Assembly (NCBI GenBank): GCA_034387635.1
Contig: JAOANU010000004.1
Span: forward strand, 1,364,001 to 1,428,000
Reading direction: 5' to 3'
Source of the DNA: Rhodosporidiobolus odoratus
Taxonomy: Eukaryota > Basidiomycota > Microbotryomycetes > Sporidiobolales > Sporidiobolaceae
Length of the DNA: 64,000 bases
The translations under genes were made by a program, and so were the position numbers. The first letter of the stretch is position 1; every line of letters starts with the position of its first letter. Below, one piece after another: positions 40,727 to 49,902 of the stretch. The notes under the pieces are model-generated. The model was not told where the DNA came from. It was given only the letters and a program-made list of their open reading frames with translations, and made no database searches.

Positions 40727-41408
40727 ATGCTCTCGCCCGACATGCATTATCCCTCGCCTAACCCCAGTAGGACTCACCTGGAGAATACGAAGCGGCGCGC
40801 CTCGGACTTCGAGAACAAGCTTCTGCCTCGCTCCCTCACCGACGGCTGGGTTACGTTCGTCTTCCCGTCGCTCGTCCAGCACAACGATCGTCATTTGATC
40901 AAGTACACGGGAATGGTGGAAATGGCCCAGGAGGGCGGGATCCATATCTGCGCCATGGGACAGAAGGCGGAGCGACCAATCGGGACCGACGGGAGGCGGG
41001 GACACGAACAACATAACTTTATTGCGGTGCAGCCGAAGCAAGCAAAGGTTAGCCACCACGTGCCCGTGCTTTGTGCGACTCTGACGACTCTGCTGCACAC
41101 AGGACGCGCTCGCCCACTTTGTTGAGCGCTGCGACCGCGTTACCCGGTTCGTCACGAAAGGCTTGCCCAGCAAACCGCGGTACCGCATACTTTTTCCTTC
41201 TTCGTCGTTTCGTAGACCTTCACCCGCTCATCCTACCGCTCGTCACTGTGCATCCGTCGCTATATTCTTCAATCTCTCCGATGAGCAGCGTATGGACAGC
41301 TTGAAGCTGGGAGCCTCGAGTAGCGCGGTGACGATCATGCACTTTCTCAGCGCCTCGAGTCTGTCTAACGTCTCGTCCTGGCGTGGCATGTCGGCGGTTA
41401 TTCAATAA
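40727..41408 (+). CDS. Orphan protein of unknown function
   Basis: Three exons (40727-41047, 41103-41179, 41216-41408) give about 196 residues. The N-terminal half has a balanced, coding-like composition (LLPRSLTDGWVTFVFPSLVQ, then YTGMVEMAQEGGIHI), followed by ALAHFVERCDRVTRFVTKGL and a C-terminal IFFNLSDEQRMDSLKLGA. The last intron is only 36 bases and is a multiple of three with no stop, so it may be kept and add 12 residues. I recognise no domain. Upstream exons are possible. It borders the retroelement-rich region and may be lineage-specific. Confidence 0.4.
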
Positions 41409-41959
41409 GCAAGCTGTCAGGCAGTCTGACTTCGAGTCTCGAATGTCTGTGAAGGGAGAGAATTGAGGGAAAGTACGGACGGTCGATTTTCTCTCGCTCG
41501 TAGCTTGCCAAAGGAAAAGGTAGTCAAGCGGGCTTGCACGTCAGCCTTCCACGTACAGGAGGTGAGGGAACTGTAGGTGATGTCTGGGCTGAGGAGCGGT
41601 TTAGAAGAAGAGCCCGAGCAGCTGACAAGACTCTTAGCAGTCGAGGAAGCGACAAGACGATGAAGAGCAAGTCGCTTTTCGTCCTCTCCTCGACTCCCCC
41701 CCTCGCAGCCGCATCTTTCTATACCTCCTCGAGTGCCTCATCGAGAGCCCGGTCTCGCCTTCCGAGCTTCACGCAGCACACGCTCGCCGGGAACATACTC
41801 CTTCATTGCTACATTTCCTTCACACGCTCGAGTGCAAGAATCCGCACATCTTGCGAAGCGCCCACTGAGTCAGCAGAGCGGCAATGTTAAGAGACGCAGA
41901 GCTCGGATGCGTGAGGTATGGCGGTATTGCAAAACTGGGTACGCTGGACTGCTGCAGAC
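41409..41959. other. Intergenic region
   Basis: 551 bases between converging genes. One plus-strand frame (41534-41890) is Ser/Arg-rich with no motif and probably not a gene. Confidence 0.35.
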
Positions 41960-42939
41960 TTAGGCGGTAGGAGGAGGTGCAGCACTCGGGGCTCGCTTCT
42001 CGAGGAGTTTTCTGCGATTGAGAAGAGGATGAGTAAGGAGTGCTGGGAACACGAGTAAGGCGAGCTCGTAGTGACGGATTGTTTTAGGCATTTTCTGCCA
42101 AGGGAAGAGGGCAGAGGATGGGGAAGAAATCCAGCACGCACCTCCTCGCCTCCAACACCAACTTCTCCTTCCTCTCCCTCAACCGTCTCTCCCTTTCTCT
42201 TGAGTCCGGACTCCACCCGACCTTGTCCCCAGTCTCTTCTCGAGCCTTGCCTTTCCCCTTTTCTTCCATTGCCGCGCGACTTTGCAGTCCCATTCGTTGG
42301 ATTAGGGAGGGTGGGGGTCCCCGAGAGGTAGATGAGGAGGAAGAGGCGGCGGGGGTGGCGGGTATGGGAGTTCCGGCACCGGCAGCAGCGGCGGTGGGGC
42401 CGGTAGAAATTGGAGGGAGGTATGAAGCCGGAGGCTGGCAGCAAGAGAGTAAGAAAGTCAGCCCGCCTGGATCAGGCGTGGTACACTGGTAGAAGCGCGG
42501 CAGGGACATACCTCTGGCAGTCCACCTTCCCGCAAGGCTCGTTCTACCGCTCGCTCGACGCTTGCTCCATTCCGTTCAAGCTCCCATCGTGCGGCCCTTT
42601 CCGTGACGTGTGGGAAGACGCTGGTGAGCTGATCGATTTGCTCCTGAGTGATCTGGCGGCGGGAAGAGCCGGAGCCTGTTCCGTAGGTGTCGGGATGATA
42701 GAGGTGGAGGAGGGGAGACAAGGTCAGCTACCTCGTCGCGGCGAGTTGTCGGGCGTGATGGACGAGCAAGCGGAGAGAGTAGCTGCTGTATTGAAGCGAC
42801 AACGCACCGAACAGTAGCTTGTAGCCGGCGTAGCATACTCCGGCGGCAATCGCCCAGCCGATGACCTCGTCCGCCAGCACAGAGAAGAGGGGGTCAGTCT
42901 ACCGGGACTGCGCTGTTCAGCTCTAACAGCGCTCACCAT
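41960..42939 (-). CDS. CUE-domain ER protein, Cue1-like
   Basis: Five exons (42939-42937, 42898-42808, 42675-42512, 42434-42142, 42011-41960) give about 200 residues. The first exon is just the ATG. A membrane helix follows (DEVIGWAIAAGVCYAGYKLLF), then a CUE ubiquitin-binding domain at about residues 38-85 (ITQEQIDQLTSVFPHVTERA ... LERNGASVERAVERALREG). Next come a Pro/Ala-rich linker and a charged C-terminal helix (RERERRLRERKEKLVLEARR then KLLEKR). Yeast Cue1 has this order: anchor, CUE, then a helix that binds and activates Ubc7 in ER-associated degradation. The C-terminal helix here may do the same, but that is inferred from position and charge. Confidence 0.78.
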
Positions 42940-43409
42940 GTTCCTGCGTCTGTTCCGAGGTATGGTAAGATTGGATGACGGGTTGCAGCTAAGCGGAGGA
43001 AGCGATTTGGGAGTCGTCGACCGTCTCCGGACCTCAATCGCTGGTTGCTGTCGATGCTTGTTCAAAGCCAATTCCAGGATACTGTAGACGCGTTGAACGC
43101 TCGAGTTACACCTTCTCCTCGCCCCGCTCGCATACGCCTCCACGTCGCCTCTGTTCAATTCCCACTCCGCCCTGACAACTTGGCATCGCTACATGACTAC
43201 ACAGTCGCCGCGCCCACGAGAGCAGGGATGCTGCTTCTACGGCTCGACGGGCGCTGGATTCATCTGCCATCAAGACGCTTCGACGACACGATGCACCGCC
43301 TGTTCAGCTCATCCGGCGCTGCCCGTGGATCTTCTTGTTGACCACGCACGACCGCTGTGCAGGACGTCGCTCTCGTTTCTCCTCTGCTTTGTCTTCACCC
43401 CTCGTCAAC
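42940..43409. promoter_or_regulatory. Divergent region before Trp-rich member A
   Basis: 470 bases between the CUE gene (minus) and the decayed Trp-rich copy A (plus). The last 140 bases match the region before member B at 52740-52878 (for example ttgaccacgcacgaccgc in both), so the duplicated block includes promoter sequence. Confidence 0.5.
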
Positions 43410-44465
43410 ATGACTGCCCCGATCTGACCGCCGCCGCTCTCGGCGTACACCCCAATCTCGCAATTCCATCAGCACCTCGCTGAACTCGACGACGCCTTTT
43501 CCAGCTGCCTGCAGGCAAAAGCCACGCTGCACCTTCACGAATTGGAGCACTCAACCGATGACTGGAAGTACCTCCTACACCAGAAGAACGATTGGAAGGC
43601 ATCAGTCTTGCGCGAGGTGGAGCCTCGTTGGGCGGGGTGGGAAGAGTTGGCACGGCAGCAGGCGGACAATTTGATCGTGCAGACGACTGCAATGATGCTC
43701 AAGCTCAAAGACGAGCCGAACGACTTCTTACGGTTACCTGGATTGGTCGATAATCTCCTTTACTTTGTACGTATCATTCACTTTCCGTCCCCTCTTTCTC
43801 CGCCTCTTGCTGCCTGACAATCTTTGTGTGTCCGATGCGTCCGAATCAGCCCCAATAAACTGTCTTCGCGTCACTTCCAAACCACGACATGACTGCCGCA
43901 TTCCTCGTGTACCCCAAAGACCCTTTCTACTATGAATCGTTCCTAACATGCCTTAACGACCTCGATGCTGCCTACTCGTACTGGCTACACGAGCACGTCC
44001 GCGAAATGTCTCGAGCAGCTTGCGAAGCTGCGATGGCAGCCTGGAAGGCAAAGGTCACCTACGTTGTCGCGGCAAATGGGATCGCATGGGAGCGAGTGGT
44101 CGCTCGCAAGCTGTCAGCTTGATCCGAATCACGATCGGTCATCTTCAACGCAATACATTCGCAGGACCAGATCAGCTTGTAAGCTTGTTCCCTATTAGCG
44201 CCGCGTGGGAGCGCAATCAGTACTGATTGCTTCTGTGTGTTCTGACAGCCCAGCAGTCACGTTTTTTGGCAGATCTCCCCGGTAGGTGGCAGTCCTTCGC
44301 GCTATCAATGAAGCCAAATTGGCGCTCTGCACGAGCTGACGGTATCAGGCGAAGCAGCATGTCGACCATTCCCTCGCCAACTCGCATACCAGGATGACAG
44401 ACAGGCAAGCGGCGAGGTACGGCTTTAGTAGCAGTGCAGGGTGGGCGAGGGCAAGGCGGTTCTAG
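43410..44465 (+). pseudogene. Trp-rich helical family, decayed copy A
   Basis: This is a paralog of the intact gene at 52879-53892, with matching exon borders (43410-43766, 43850-44178, 44249-44281, 44355-44465). Breaks: codon 6 is TGA where the intact copy has TCA, and the second exon meets TAA at its third codon. The body still reads well: WKASVLREVEPRWAGWEELA, RQQADNLIVQTTAM, FYYESFLTCLNDLDAAYSYW and AWKAKVTYVVAANG. The ending RQAARYGFSSSAGW-like tail and stop are also kept. A shorter protein could start at 43889 (MTAAFLVYPKD) and end at 44120-44122, so some product is possible. The donor after exon 2 is gtaagc; the intact copy has gcaagc there. Confidence 0.7.
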
Positions 44466-44850
44466 AGGGTGTGGAGAGTGGCTTAGACATATAGACATTT
44501 AGATGAACAGACCTTGCTCCGAAGCCAGTATCTGTTGCTTTTCCCTCAACTTGCTGTTTTCCAGTGTTGGTCTCGCCTGGTCTCGCCTGGACCGCACCTT
44601 CACTGGTACGACAGCGTAGTAAACCTTTTCTCACAACATTGCTCTCTGGAGTCCTTCTGGCGGAGTAGGCTGCCTGATGAAGTAGACAAGGAGCGCTCTT
44701 TTTGTACATAAGAGCTTTCACTTGCGGTTAGTCCGCCTTGGTCATCGCGATGTTCAACAGATCTTCGACAGTGCTGCTCGTCGTATACTATATGCCCTAT
44801 GCTATCAGGCTGCACGCCGACTTCCCACCCAGCTCACTTCCGCCGTCTCG
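44466..44850. other. 3' flank of copy A
   Basis: The first 130 bases match the flank after member B (tttccctcaacttgc in both), so the duplicated block runs past the stop codon. No gene is seen before the retroelement begins. Confidence 0.5.
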
Positions 44851-45361
44851 TCGTTCTTCGCTGACGGCTAGCCAGCGGAGCAGGGGCGCAGAGGGGGCAA
44901 CGGAGGGCCCGGCGAGAGGTCAGCTTGCGACTGCGTTTGGTTGTGGTTTCTTTCGCTCTCCTCTTGTCGCGGCCAGGAAGGGATGGACACGTACGAAACG
45001 GGACAGAGGCATGTACGGATGAGGAGGGAGACATCCCGATGAGGAGCAACCCGTCTCGATACGGAAGAATGCCTTCCCTTTTAGAATAGAACCAGCTATC
45101 CCTGTTGTACACCTCCGTAGCAGCTTCCACACCCCTCTTACCCTTTTAGACTACCTCTCCCACACATACGGACTCGTCTCCCCGCGCGCTTGGACTTGGA
45201 ATCACTTCTCTCCCTCTCTCGCTTCGGACAAGAAAAGGAAGGAAACCGCCAGTTACACCACACTCTCTCGACGGTCGAGCGGGCGCTGTGCTGCGCTTCT
45301 CTTCTTTCCCCTCGTCCTCGTCTCGCTCTTCGCTCGCTCGGGCGGTTCTTGCGTTCTTCTT
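44851..45361 (+). repeat. Ngaro repeat A1 (left end)
   Basis: 44851-44963 and 45265-45361 match the two halves of A2 at 52201-52409. Between them A1 has about 302 extra bases that A2 lacks. The left edge is set by where similarity to A2 stops. Confidence 0.8.
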
Positions 45362-45486
45362 GCGTAGCCATCCTATACATACACTTAGCAAACTACACCG
45401 CCAAAAATCAGCTTTTCTTTACGACTTTTCTGAGAAACCAAGTCAACCTCCTCGTCCTACCGCTCTTTCCGAGACACCCCGCAACA

Positions 45487-47145
45487 ATGGCCGACGCTCC
45501 CGAAGAGTTGGATGCTGGACAGATGGCCTTATGGTACAGAGCTCAGGCCTCGCTTCTCGCTGGCCAGAAAGAGAAGAAGGAAGGGAAAGGCCCGAAGAGG
45601 TTGATTAAATTGGGTGGCGTCGCCCCTATTTCAACGATTCAGATCTACCCATTTGAAAACGCCCCCCTGCCTATCCCTGCCCGTCTCTTCTCTGCCGTCG
45701 AACAGCAAATCGGGAAACTCCCTCTTTCCCTATTCTCGGAAGCTTACGCGCGCCTCGCCATCAACGACCCGACTTACCCTCGTATTCCCCAAACCGCATC
45801 AACCTTCACCACGTTCGCTAAACCCTTTTACGCCGTCGACCTCCTGATGACCCCCGACGACCTTTTCTATTCTCTCGCCGCACTCCGACAAGTCCTTACG
45901 AAGTCAAGCGAAGATAAAGACACCGCCGCCAAAATCAACATCGCCATCACTCGTCTTATCGTCAACGTAGCAACACGCCTTTCCCATACCCGTTTCCCCG
46001 TTCTCCTTGCCTACGTCCTCGACATCTGGTACGACTGGAGCGAAGCCCACTCTACCGCCGGGCATAACGAAGCCCCCGCCTACCCTCCCTTCGATAAATG
46101 GGACGACGAGCGTTATGACAAGGTCGAACGGCGTGTTAAAGGAGCTGAAGGATACAAGATGACCAAGGGCGACATGATTACGATGAACGAAACTCCCTTC
46201 GCCGAAGCAGTTAAGAAGGGTGCAAAAGGGAGGCTCGAAACCGAGAAATTATCGAATGAGATCACCCTCATAAACCGCTCGATCGCAAACGGCGCCCTTA
46301 CTTTCCGCCCCGTTATCCCCGCCGTGGCATTCGCATTCCAACCCCCTTCCATCAAAGGAATGAGCATCCCATCCCCCGTCATCAATTCCAACACCAACCG
46401 TTCCTCTTCTTCGAACAGCAACAACAATAGCAACAACAACAATACTCCCTCCTCATTTAACCGTTCCAACAGTAACAACAACTATCGAAACAACTCAACG
46501 GCCCCTCCTAATGTTTGCGATACCCCAGCCGCTACCACCTTTACCCGCCCCTCTCGTGACACTATCCCCTCTATCGACGACCCCAATTTTCCCGGCCCTC
46601 CCGCTTCCGGAAACCCGACTAACCTCTCTTCTACGTTCGACCTCCGCCCATTTCCCGGTACAGAACCCGCCCCCTTCACTCCCAACGCGGCCGTTCCCCT
46701 TCGTAAAGGCAAGCACAACGGAAACGCCCACGAAGGCTTTCCTTACGCTCGCTACGACGACTCCCCCTACGCTCGCGGTCCCCACCCTCCAGAAGGTATC
46801 AACCCTGCCACTTTCCAAAGCGACAAGAAGTGTGGTATCTGCTGTCACCGCCACCCCGAGAACTCGGACAAATGTCCTAACTACGTCGAGGATTCAGCCG
46901 CCGGCCCCCTCCAACGTATCAGCAACCAGTTCGTCTGGCGCGGTCGTAACTACTCCGGCTGCCTCCCCTACCAGTACGTCGGTTACTGCCCCCGTCTCAA
47001 TCGCAACGAGAAGTGTTACAGCGCACACTACTGCCTCACCTGCGGCAAGTACGGCCACCCCGCTCGATGGTGCCCCAACATTGCCTACCCCGCGTATTGG
47101 AGTCGCGCCCAGCCTTCCGGAACGAACGACGTTATCTGGGGCTAG
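45487..47145 (+). CDS. Ngaro gag-like protein with zinc knuckles
   Basis: One frame of 552 residues from the ATG in acaatggcc to TAG. The N-terminal 300 residues are helical and without a known motif (YDWSEAHSTAGHNEAPAYPP is one landmark). An Asn/Ser-rich linker (NSNNNSNNNN) follows near residue 312. Two Cys/His clusters end it: one near residue 449 (CGICCHRHPENSDKC) and a classic CCHC knuckle near 518 (CLTCGKYGHPARWC). DIRS-order gag proteins bind the RNA template, and a C-terminal zinc knuckle fits that. The following frame begins about 90 bases on. Confidence 0.8.
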   Translation: MADAPEELDAGQMALWYRAQASLLAGQKEKKEGKGPKRLIKLGGVAPISTIQIYPFENAPLPIPARLFSAVEQQIGKLPLSLFSEAYARLAINDPTYPRIPQTASTFTTFAKPFYAVDLLMTPDDLFYSLAALRQVLTKSSEDKDTAAKINIAITRLIVNVATRLSHTRFPVLLAYVLDIWYDWSEAHSTAGHNEAPAYPPFDKWDDERYDKVERRVKGAEGYKMTKGDMITMNETPFAEAVKKGAKGRLETEKLSNEITLINRSIANGALTFRPVIPAVAFAFQPPSIKGMSIPSPVINSNTNRSSSSNSNNNSNNNNTPSSFNRSNSNNNYRNNSTAPPNVCDTPAATTFTRPSRDTIPSIDDPNFPGPPASGNPTNLSSTFDLRPFPGTEPAPFTPNAAVPLRKGKHNGNAHEGFPYARYDDSPYARGPHPPEGINPATFQSDKKCGICCHRHPENSDKCPNYVEDSAAGPLQRISNQFVWRGRNYSGCLPYQYVGYCPRLNRNEKCYSAHYCLTCGKYGHPARWCPNIAYPAYWSRAQPSGTNDVIWG

Positions 47146-47235
47146 ATCCCTTCTTAACGATCAACGACCTATACGGTACGCCTTAAAAACCCCCTTTCCC
47201 CCCTTCCCTTGTCCCTCATAGCAACAGTCGGTCTC

Positions 47236-47625
47236 ATGAAGCCCTTTCCCTTTCCCCGATTGTATTCCCTACCTTACGACACCTTCCCGTTTCGCCTTCT
47301 CCGCTTACCCCCCCCCTCCCCCCTTCCTTTGGGTTTCACCTCACCCCTTTGCAGAAACGATACCACGCTTCCCTTACGACATCCTTTACCGCAAAAGCCC
47401 ACGTCTACCTCCCACCAGCTCTCCCAGACACGCCAACTATCGACCAGATCGACGATTCCCTTACCTAAAAAGCCCACCGAACCGTCTCAACCTATTCCCA
47501 GCTCCCCAACGATAACCAGTAAACCGGTTCATCCCATACCGTTGCGCCCTCGCCCCCCTATAACGGGGTTTGCGCCAGCAATTTCCAAACCGAACGTCCC
47601 TCTTCCAACCGCAACGCCAGCGTGA
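47236..47625 (+). CDS. Pro-rich frame between gag and RT
   Basis: About 129 codons, rich in Pro, Ser and Thr, from the ATG at 47236 to TGA at 47623-47625. Its end overlaps the beginning of the RT frame by a few bases with the RT frame shifted by -1. It may be a linker expressed with RT through frameshifting, or may not be translated. No domain is visible. Confidence 0.3.
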   Translation: MKPFPFPRLYSLPYDTFPFRLLRLPPPSPLPLGFTSPLCRNDTTLPLRHPLPQKPTSTSHQLSQTRQLSTRSTIPLPKKPTEPSQPIPSSPTITSKPVHPIPLRPRPPITGFAPAISKPNVPLPTATPA

Positions 47626-49469
47626 GTAGCTGCTCAATCGAAATAGACAATGTAACTGAAGCCCCCCCTTTTCTTTCCGATACTAGGAAGGCAGATCCGG
47701 TACCCGCCGCTACCGAAACCCCATCTGTTTACGCGCTCCCTGCTTCTCCAAAGCTTTCTCCTTTCGACGCCGTCAACGACATCTCGACCACCCTTAACGC
47801 CGACCGCTTCCAAGAAGGCATCGATACACTCTCACCGAATCGAAGGGCCGTCTACGCCTTTATCCCGAATTCGATTCGTAATGGCTACGACCTTGGCATC
47901 AGAGCGCGACCCAAAGTTACCTTTTCCCCTCCCAACAAGAAGGATGAAGGAGAAATGGCCCCGCACGTCGAACCTTGGATAGGGAAGGAGTGTGCTTTGA
48001 ATCGAGCCGACGGCCCATACGAACCGCGGGCGGTAGAAGAAGCTATCGGCCCCTTCCGAACAAACCCCTTCAAAACTATTCCCAAATCTCTCGTTCCTGG
48101 CCAACCTCAGAAGTACCGCCTCGTTGAAGATTTGTCGTTCCCGCGCGATCGATCCAAGTACGACATCGACTCAGTAAACAGCGAACTCGACCCCGACGCT
48201 TATTCTTGCGAATGGATCAAGCTCTCCCAACTCGAGGATTTCTTCCGCTCCCTCCCCCCGGGCGTTATGATCATGGGCTTCGATCTCGAAGACGCCTTCC
48301 GCCACCTCCCAGCTCACCCCAGTCAACGCTTCGCGTTACTCCTCCGATGGCAGCGCTCAGTATACGTTACGAAGGTCGCCCCCTGGGGGCTAAGACCAAC
48401 GGCCGCGGCTTTCTGCCAAACCTTCGAATGTTCGATGGAGGCGATTGAGAAGAAGTATAAGGACACCGACGGAACCCCCAGGATCCGCTTCTTCAACCAG
48501 GTCGACGACGGTGCTGTAGTTTGTTACGACGCGTCTATTACCCGATCCGAAATCCTTCACGAGCTTAAGTCGCTTGGGTGGCGTGTTGCCGAATTGAAAG
48601 GCTTTGACTGGACGCGCACATTCATCCACTACGGACTCGAATGGAACCTCGACGAACTTACGGTCTCACTTCCATTTCCCAAGCGAGCGAAATACCTCGC
48701 AAAAGTCGATACTCTCCTCGAACGGCCCGGCGAGAAGCAGATCGACCGAACCGACTTGGACAGTCTGCTCGGCTCCCTTCAGCACGCAACCTTTTGCGCC
48801 CCTCATCTTTGACCGTCTCTACATTCTCTTTACGCTTTCCGTCGCTCCTACGACCGCGAGAATCTGCGGCAAACTCGCCATTTCACCCGCAACAAACTTC
48901 CGGACTTACGAAAATGGAAACGTTGGCTCTCGAACCCTACTTTCTCAACATTCTCTAAATCATTCCGCGCCCTCGAAATCGCCTCCATTCCCCGTTCTTG
49001 TTCCGACGCCTCCCCCTACGGCATCGGCATCACCATCGGTCAGGAATACGCGATGTTTAGGTTTGACGAGGAATGGGACGGTAAAGCCGACGACATTCAT
49101 ATCGGCGCCGCCGAAGGTTGGGGGGTCGTATCTCTTATTCTCGCTATCATCCAAGCCGGCTACGACATCACCGACAAAGCAGTTACCGTCGGATGCGACA
49201 ATACCGGCTTCAACGGCGCCTTCAAGCGGGGTTGGTCAAGGGACCGCCACCAGAACAAGGCGATTGCGAGAATAAACGACCTTACCCGCGATCACGGTTT
49301 TCACCTTACGATCGAATACGTCCCCTCCGAGGAGAACCCAGCGGATCCTATCAGCAGAGGGACAGTCCCGCCCGGTTATACCGACTTGCCGTTCCCTCTC
49401 GAGCTTCCCCCACTTACGAAAGAACGTTGCGTTTCCTTCTCACTTACTTGTAACGAACCTGTCACCTGA
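47622..49469 (+). CDS. Ngaro reverse transcriptase-RNase H, one internal stop
   Basis: The frame runs from 47622 to 49469 with a single in-frame TGA at 48810-48812. RT motifs are YRLVEDLSFPRDRSKYDID, MGFDLEDAFRHLPAHPSQRF (first Asp), VAPWGLRPTAAAFCQTFE and the catalytic VDD at about residue 294 (FFNQVDDGAVV). After the stop, RNase H motifs follow: SDASPYGIGI, AAEGWGVVSLILAI, VGCDNTGFNGAF and EYVPSEENPADPISRG. This order and the VDD box are typical of the DIRS group, in which RNase H follows RT directly. No ATG sits near the start, so translation may depend on the preceding frame. The TGA makes this copy probably non-autonomous unless read through. Confidence 0.85.
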
Positions 49470-49624
49470 TACGAGAATTACGGCAACGAGATAGAGAAAG
49501 TACCATAGCAAATTATGTTCGTTGCCAAGGAAGACACTCGTTAAGAATTTCCCTTGCCCTTTCTCATCTCCCCTTTCTACCCCGCTCCCTCTACACCCGC
49601 AAACTCGCCCATTAAGCTCACAGT

Positions 49625-49798
49625 ATGGACGACGACGACACCCTCTGGAATGACTACGCGAACGCTTACCCCGACGACCTTATCCCGATCACTCGCCAAC
49701 CCACCCCCCCCAAAACTGGCAAGCGCAGCAGGAAAATTGACGGTTCCTCCCCAGCTAGCTCTCCCCAAAAAGCTCCTCCGCCAAAAGCCTCGACTTTA

Positions 49799-49847
<49 letters not shown>

Positions 49848-49885
49848 AACAACTTCGAGCAGCACCCTCGTTAACGGAACGTTAA
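49625..49885 (+). CDS. Possible 5' part of the recombinase frame
   Basis: An ATG-started frame of 86 codons (MDDDDTLWNDYANAYPDDLI) that enters a C45 run, becomes polyproline and ends soon after. The frame of the recombinase is open back to the same run, with no stop between it and its first ATG at 49903. A change in run length would fuse the two, so this may be the true N-terminus of the recombinase. Confidence 0.5.
49801..49845. repeat. C45 mononucleotide run inside the retroelement
   Basis: An uninterrupted run of 45 C that encodes polyproline in one frame. It lies at the junction between two frames that otherwise look like one gene. Confidence 0.9.
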
Positions 49886-49902
49886 ACGAAAACGACAACA
49901 AA

